A DNA stretch of 9,075 nucleotides from Nocardioidaceae bacterium. GTDB taxonomy: Bacteria > Actinomycetota > Actinomycetes > Propionibacteriales > Nocardioidaceae. Position numbers and translations under genes: made by a program. Below the pieces are notes generated by a model that was not told where the DNA came from, ran no database searches, and saw only the letters and a program-made list of their open reading frames with translations. This document shows, in pieces, positions 5,926 through 9,075 of this stretch (the first letter of the stretch is position 1; each line of letters begins with the position of its first letter). The stretch spans positions 1 through 9,075 of the forward strand of contig JACCUS010000244.1 in assembly GCA_013811715.1 (NCBI GenBank), read 5' to 3'.

Positions 5926-6680
5926 GGCTGACGGTTGTCGGCTGCTCCGGCTCCTTTCCCGGCCCGGACTCGGCCGCCTCGTGCTACCTGCTCGAGGCGC
6001 CGTACGACGACCGGACCTACCGGCTGCTGCTCGACCTGGGCAGCGGCGCCCTTGGGCCACTGCAGCGGCACGTCGAGCTCGAGTCGATCGACGCGGTCGC
6101 CCTGACACACCTGCACGCCGACCACTGCCTCGACCTGTGCGGCCTGTTCGTCGTGTGCCGCTACCACCCGGGTGGCCCGATGGGGCCCTTGCGGGTCCAC
6201 GGCCCGGCCGGCACCGCCGACCGCATCGCCGCCGCCTATGGCCTCGACGAGCGATCCGGTATGTCGCAGGCGTTCGACTTCCACACCTACCCCGAGGGGC
6301 CGTTCGAGATCGGGCCGTTCGAGGTCTCGGTCACCCGGGTCGACCACCCGGGCACGGCCTACGCCATCCGGGTGAGCCACGGTGACCGCACGCTGGTCTA
6401 CTCCGGAGACACCGGCCCGTGTACGTCGCTGGAGCAGCTGGCCAAGGGCTGTGACGTGCTGCTCGCCGAGGCGTCGTTCGTGGACGAGCCGGGAAACCCG
6501 CCGAACCTGCATCTCACCGGCAAGGAGGCCGCTCAGGTCGCCGAGCGCGCGGGCGTCGGCCGGCTGCTGCTGACACACGTCCCACCCTGGCACGATCGCG
6601 AGACGATCCTCGCCGAGGCGCAGCCGCACTTCGGCGGCGAGACGAGCCTGGCCCTGCCGGGCCGCACCCTCGACGTCTAG
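5922..6680 (+). CDS. Metallo-beta-lactamase-fold hydrolase, Rv1339-like phosphodiesterase
   Basis: Two-metal hydrolase of 252 residues with an intact ligand set: THLHADH (62-68) giving H63, H65, D67 and H68, then H142 (VDHPG), D163 (SGDTG) and H219 (LTHVPPW). The N-terminus MRLTVVGCSGSFPG and the ending LPGRTLDV resemble M. tuberculosis Rv1339, reported as an atypical class II cAMP phosphodiesterase. Position directly after murI and ahead of rph agrees with that assignment. A cyclic-nucleotide phosphodiesterase or a broader phosphodiesterase activity is therefore likely, while an RNase Z role is less so because the gene lacks the RNase Z exosite and is shorter. The ATG at 5922 overlaps the murI stop by 4 nt; four more codons upstream in frame are open but lie within murI and offer no better signal. 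Confidence 0.88.
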   Translation: MRLTVVGCSGSFPGPDSAASCYLLEAPYDDRTYRLLLDLGSGALGPLQRHVELESIDAVALTHLHADHCLDLCGLFVVCRYHPGGPMGPLRVHGPAGTADRIAAAYGLDERSGMSQAFDFHTYPEGPFEIGPFEVSVTRVDHPGTAYAIRVSHGDRTLVYSGDTGPCTSLEQLAKGCDVLLAEASFVDEPGNPPNLHLTGKEAAQVAERAGVGRLLLTHVPPWHDRETILAEAQPHFGGETSLALPGRTLDV

Positions 6681-6740
6681 CCGCGAGTCCGCGCCTGGCC
6701 GCTTGTGGCCGAAGCTTGGCGGAGCATCTCGGGGGTGTCT
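6681..6740. other. 60-nt gap between two converging genes; at best a weak terminator
   Basis: The gap separates the stop codons of the phosphodiesterase gene and the DUF1028 gene. A short stem GCCGA-AGC-TTGGC (6708-6720, five pairs including one G-U) is present but is not followed by a T-run on either strand. Any termination here would have to be of a weak or Rho-dependent kind. Confidence 0.25.
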
Positions 6741-7571
6741 TCAGCCGTTAGGGCCGCGGGCGGCTTGGGCGCGAAGGATGTCGAGCACGGCGCGGTCGAT
6801 GGTGTCGGGCCAGACGCGGTTCTCGAAGTTCTCGGTGCCGACCCACTCGTCGAGGTCGGCATGCCCAAGCCGTCTCGCCAGGTCGTCGGTCTCGACGCGC
6901 AGGGCGTCGTCAAGGGGCAGCTTGTCCTCCTCGGCCGGCTGGCCGAAGTAGAGGGTGTGCAGCTCCAGCAGGCGGGCCAGCTCAGCACACGGGCGTGGGT
7001 GGTCGTCGACCCGCAGATCGGCGAGTACGTCGTCCAGGCCGGCGTACCCACCCGCCTCCTTGACCACCAGCAGCGCCGCCGACTGGCGACCGCGCTTGTC
7101 GCCGCCGGCATCGTCCCCGGCGGTCAGCACCGCCAGCAGCCGCTCGGTCAACGGCGCGTCCGAGGCTGACTCGTGCCACGCGGCCGCCATGGCGCTGACG
7201 ACCTGCGGCCCGACGAGCACGTTGCCCTGGATGGCGACGTCGTCCTCGGCCATCCCGCCGGCCCAGTCGTAGCAGTCGCCGCCGGTGAAGGTGGCCGCGC
7301 TTCCCAGGACGTCGATGATGCCCACCTGTCGCTGGTCGCGGTCGGCGTCAGCGGCCAGCAGCGCCTCCAGGGTCTGCTGGGCGGTGTGCCCTGCCCGGAG
7401 CTGATGCAGGCCACGCGGTTTGTACGTCGTGTTCACGTGGGCCTGCGTGGCGAGCGCCCCGATCCCGGCCCGAGCCGCCGGGACGAAGGCGCCGACGCCC
7501 AAGAACTTCGAGGCGACCGCCACCCCCCACTCCGTGCCATCACCGGACCGTGCCGCGATCGAGAACGTCAT
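6741..7571 (-). CDS. DUF1028 family protein (predicted Ntn-hydrolase-like)
   Basis: Conserved protein of unknown function, 276 residues. The N-terminal part is typical DUF1028: MTFSIAARSGDGTEWGVAVA (1-20), SKFLGVGAFVPAARAGIGAL (21-40), then ATQAHVN and a GNVLVG segment (117-122). The C-terminal part after GGYAGLDDVLADLRVDDHPR (174-193) has the HP-x-x-x-ELxRLLELHxLYF pattern of the putative peptidoglycan-binding module often found at the end of such proteins. DUF1028 is, to my knowledge, grouped with N-terminal-nucleophile hydrolases; removal of Met1 would expose Thr2 as a candidate nucleophile. There is no signal peptide, so a wall role is unproven. TACAGT lies 8 nt before the ATG. The gene is absent from the mycobacterial version of this neighbourhood, is divergent from rph (60 nt) and converges on the phosphodiesterase gene. 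Confidence 0.88.
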   Translation of the reverse strand: MTFSIAARSGDGTEWGVAVASKFLGVGAFVPAARAGIGALATQAHVNTTYKPRGLHQLRAGHTAQQTLEALLAADADRDQRQVGIIDVLGSAATFTGGDCYDWAGGMAEDDVAIQGNVLVGPQVVSAMAAAWHESASDAPLTERLLAVLTAGDDAGGDKRGRQSAALLVVKEAGGYAGLDDVLADLRVDDHPRPCAELARLLELHTLYFGQPAEEDKLPLDDALRVETDDLARRLGHADLDEWVGTENFENRVWPDTIDRAVLDILRAQAARGPNG

Positions 7572-7579
7572 ACCCGATG

Positions 7580-7585
7580 ACTGTA
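7580..7585 (-). promoter_or_regulatory. Putative -10 box of the DUF1028 gene (TACAGT)
   Basis: On the minus strand TACAGT fits TANNNT and ends 8 nt before the ATG at 7571, predicting a transcript with at most one or two leader bases. No Shine-Dalgarno sequence is present in that interval. Confidence 0.45.
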
Positions 7586-7619
7586 GTGGTGCACGGCCCG
7601 GCCGGCCCGTCGGCGACGA

Positions 7620-7625
7620 TAAGGT
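7620..7625 (+). promoter_or_regulatory. Putative -10 box of the rph-rdgB operon (TAAGGT)
   Basis: TAAGGT fits TANNNT and ends exactly 6 nt before the ATG at 7632, so the start site falls on the start codon. AAGG within it is too close to act as a conventional ribosome-binding site. The 60-nt gap shared with the divergent DUF1028 gene holds both promoters, with no clear -35 for either. Confidence 0.45.
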
Positions 7626-7631
7626 CACACC

Positions 7632-8351
7632 ATGACGCGAGCAGACGCCCGACGCGACGACGAACTCCGCCCGGTCACGATCACCCGGAACTGGCTCGAC
7701 CACGCCGCCGGATCGGTCCTGGTGGAGTTCGGGCGCACTCGTGTGCTGTGTGCCGCAAGCGCCAGCAAGGGCGTGCCGCGCTGGCGCAAGGACAGCGGGC
7801 TCGGCTGGGTGACGGCGGAGTACTCCATGCTGCCGAGCTCGACCCACACCCGCACCGACCGGGAGTCGGTCAAGGGCCGGATCGGCGGCCGCACCCACGA
7901 GATCTCCCGCCTCATCGGGCGGTCGCTTCGCGCGGTCATCGACTACAAGGCGCTCCGGGAGAACACGATCGTCCTCGACTGCGACGTGTTGCAGGCAGAC
8001 GGCGGCACCCGCACCGCCGCGATCACCGGCGCGTACGTCGCGCTGGCCGACGCCGTCACACACCTGCGGGGCAAGGGGGCCTTGTCCGGCGAACCTCTCA
8101 CCGGCTCCGTCGCCGCGGTCTCGGTAGGGATCGTCGACGGCCAGCCGTGCCTCGACCTGCCGTACGAGGAAGATGTGCGCGCCGACACCGACATGAACGT
8201 CGTGATGACGGGGGCAGGCAGCTTCGTCGAGGTGCAGGGCACTGCCGAGGCCGGCGCCTTCGACCGGGCGATGCTCGACGCCATGCTCGACCTGGCGGCC
8301 GCCGGCTGTGCGGATCTCTCCAAGATCCAGCAGCAGGCGCTCGAGACGTGA
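7632..8351 (+). CDS. rph: Ribonuclease PH
   Basis: Phosphorolytic 3'-to-5' exoribonuclease that trims the 3' ends of tRNA precursors, acting as a hexameric ring. The 239-residue product is the normal length. Motifs are RPVTITRNWLDHAAGSVLVE (13-32), the WVTAEYSMLPSSTHTR strand-loop (59-74), GGRTHEISRLIGRSLR (85-100), the phosphate-binding DGGTRTAAITG (123-133) with R127, and YEEDVRADTDMNVV (178-191) carrying the conserved aspartates D181, D185 and D187. The N-terminal extension before RPV is short, as usual. The ATG is the natural start, with TAAGGT 6 nt upstream. rdgB follows after 7 nt, the standard rph-rdgB pairing of actinobacteria and many other bacteria. Nearby substrate: the tRNA gene at the window end lacks an encoded CCA and would need 3' processing. 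Confidence 0.97.
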   Translation: MTRADARRDDELRPVTITRNWLDHAAGSVLVEFGRTRVLCAASASKGVPRWRKDSGLGWVTAEYSMLPSSTHTRTDRESVKGRIGGRTHEISRLIGRSLRAVIDYKALRENTIVLDCDVLQADGGTRTAAITGAYVALADAVTHLRGKGALSGEPLTGSVAAVSVGIVDGQPCLDLPYEEDVRADTDMNVVMTGAGSFVEVQGTAEAGAFDRAMLDAMLDLAAAGCADLSKIQQQALET

Positions 8352-8358
8352 CCGAGGC

Positions 8359-8961
8359 ATGACGCGCGTCCTGCTGGCCTCCCGCAACGCCAAGAAGCTC
8401 GACGAGATGCGCCGCATCCTCCACGAGGTCGCCCCCGACGTCGAGGTGCTCGGCCTGGACGACGTCCCGCCGTACGACGAACCGCCCGAGACCGAGCCCA
8501 CCTTCGACGGCAACGCGCTCATCAAGGCGAGAGCCGCCACACAGACGACGGGGCTGCCGGCGCTGGCCGACGACAGCGGGCTGTGCGTGGACGCGCTGAG
8601 CGGGATGCCGGGCGTGCTGTCCGCACGCTGGAGCGGAGCCCCGAGGTCCGACGACCGCAACAACGAGCTGCTGCTTCAACAGCTGCGCGACACCCCTGAC
8701 GAGCGACGCGGGGCCGAGTTCAGATGTGCGGTGGCGCTCTGCCACCCGGATGGTGGAGAAGACGTGGTCTTCGGCGTGATGCGCGGCCGGATCACCCGCG
8801 TGCCGCGTGGACAGGGCGGTTTCGGCTACGACGTGGTCTTCGCGCCTGCGGGCGATAGCCGTACGTCGGCGGAGCTGCCGCCCGAGGAGAAGGACGCGAT
8901 CAGCCATCGCGGCAAGGCGTTGCGCCGGATCGCTCCCATCGTCGCCGCACTGCCCGGGTAG
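8359..8961 (+). CDS. rdgB: RdgB/HAM1 family non-canonical purine NTP pyrophosphatase
   Basis: House-cleaning enzyme that hydrolyses ITP, dITP and XTP to monophosphates, keeping deaminated purines out of DNA and RNA. The product has 200 residues, normal for the family. Motifs are VLLASRNAKKLDEMRRIL (4-21), TFDGNALIKARA (48-59), the catalytic and metal-binding ADDSGL (70-75), the specificity segment GFGYDVVFAP (154-163) and KDAISHRGKAL (178-188). The ATG at 8359 gives the classic MTRVLLASRN start; an upstream in-frame ATG at 8308 lies within rph and adds 17 unconserved residues. GAGG is only one nt before the ATG, so coupling to rph (7-nt gap) probably drives initiation. Its TAG stop shares bases with the 3' end of the opposite-strand tRNA. 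Confidence 0.96.
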   Translation: MTRVLLASRNAKKLDEMRRILHEVAPDVEVLGLDDVPPYDEPPETEPTFDGNALIKARAATQTTGLPALADDSGLCVDALSGMPGVLSARWSGAPRSDDRNNELLLQQLRDTPDERRGAEFRCAVALCHPDGGEDVVFGVMRGRITRVPRGQGGFGYDVVFAPAGDSRTSAELPPEEKDAISHRGKALRRIAPIVAALPG

Positions 8962-9031
8962 GGCCGGTGGGAGTCGAACCCACACTGGCACGGACCTAAA
9001 CCGTGTGTCTCTACCGTTGGACTACGGCCCC
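8959..9031 (-). tRNA. tRNA with UAG (Leu) anticodon on a class I body
   Basis: Read on the minus strand, 73 nt fold as a cloverleaf: acceptor GGGGCCG with CGGCCCU (first pair G-U), discriminator A73, anticodon stem CACGG/CCGUG around loop UUUAGGU, a five-base variable loop CCAGU, and T-arm GUGGG-UUCGACU-CCCAC. U8, A14, G18-G19 and the TTCGA core are present, and A15-U48 forms a plausible Levitt pair. The D-stem is GUC/GAC, with the fourth pair mismatched or containing a bulged A. The anticodon UAG with G37 reads CUA (Leu), and the loop equals that of E. coli leuW; but bacterial tRNA-Leu has a long variable arm, absent here. CCA is not encoded (CCC follows). Amino acid identity is therefore uncertain; the existence of a tRNA-like gene is not. 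Confidence 0.88.
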
Positions 9032-9041
9032 TCGGCCACTC

Positions 9042-9047
9042 ATGATA
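9042..9047 (-). promoter_or_regulatory. Putative -10 box of the tRNA gene (TATCAT)
   Basis: On the minus strand TATCAT, close to the TATAAT consensus, ends 10 nt before the mature 5' end of the tRNA. Transcription would start about 4 nt ahead of the tRNA, leaving a very short 5' leader for RNase P. The expected -35 zone falls at the window edge, where no strong hexamer is visible. This is the best -10 match in the window and supports the tRNA being transcribed. Confidence 0.5.
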
Positions 9048-9075
9048 CGAAAGCGCCGCCCGGTACCCGGCACCC

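Noticed and set aside
6741..8663. 640-codon open frame on the minus strand extending DUF1028 far upstream across rph and rdgB
   Set aside because: Only the last 276 codons match a known family. The rest lies antisense to clear rph and rdgB genes and is an open frame expected from high GC content; promoter and start evidence place DUF1028 at 7571.
8992..9004. Anticodon read as a suppressor of UAG stop codons
   Set aside because: The anticodon itself is 5'-UAG-3', which pairs with CUA (Leu). A UAG-stop reader would need CUA as anticodon.

Overview
This is a GC-rich actinobacterial chromosome segment. The coding density, the GTG starts, the near absence of strong Shine-Dalgarno sites at transcription-unit heads and the gene order all fit. 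From memory, the order follows the Mycobacterium tuberculosis Rv1330c-Rv1341 block: pncB, clpS, mec, cysO, cysM, murI, Rv1339-like, rph, rdgB. Relative to that block, the peptidase (Rv1333) and rhomboid (Rv1337) positions are empty, and a PRPP synthetase paralogue, a histidine phosphatase and a DUF1028 protein are present. A Nocardioidaceae/Propionibacteriales-like host is my guess, not a demonstrated assignment.

Layout. 1-714 (-): N-terminal part of nicotinate phosphoribosyltransferase, running off the window. 734-1626 (+): clpS and a DUF2017 gene joined by a 4-nt ATGA overlap. 1627-1741: short intergenic stretch with a 22-bp tandem repeat and a leaderless-type promoter. 1742-3395 (+): a compact cysteine-synthesis operon, made of a JAMM protease (Mec), a ubiquitin-like sulfur carrier (CysO) and an O-phosphoserine-type cysteine synthase (CysM). 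3444-4430 (+): a divergent ribose-phosphate pyrophosphokinase. 4452-4985 (-): histidine phosphatase. 5119-6680 (+): glutamate racemase and a metallo-beta-lactamase-fold phosphodiesterase, again joined by ATGA. 6741-7571 (-): DUF1028 protein. 7632-8961 (+): RNase PH and the RdgB/HAM1 nucleotide pyrophosphatase. 8959-9031 (-): a tRNA gene whose 3' end overlaps the rdgB stop codon.

How the genes work together. CysO carries sulfur as a C-terminal thiocarboxylate, CysM attaches it to a phosphoserine-derived aminoacrylate, and Mec releases cysteine. Here CysO ends Gly-Gly-Arg, so Mec or another protease would also have to remove the last residue. Prs makes PRPP, which PncB consumes. MurI supplies D-glutamate for the wall. 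RNase PH trims tRNA 3' ends, and RdgB cleans the nucleotide pool.

Most notable signals: (1) the terminal tRNA has a leucine UAG anticodon loop on a class I body with a 5-nt variable loop, whereas bacterial tRNA-Leu is class II; (2) the CysO-like carrier has a residue after its GG; (3) five transcription-unit heads share a TANNNT box 6-8 nt before the start codon, the signature of leaderless mRNAs; (4) a 22-bp tandem repeat lies upstream of mec. I see no CRISPR, insertion sequence, prophage or defence system.
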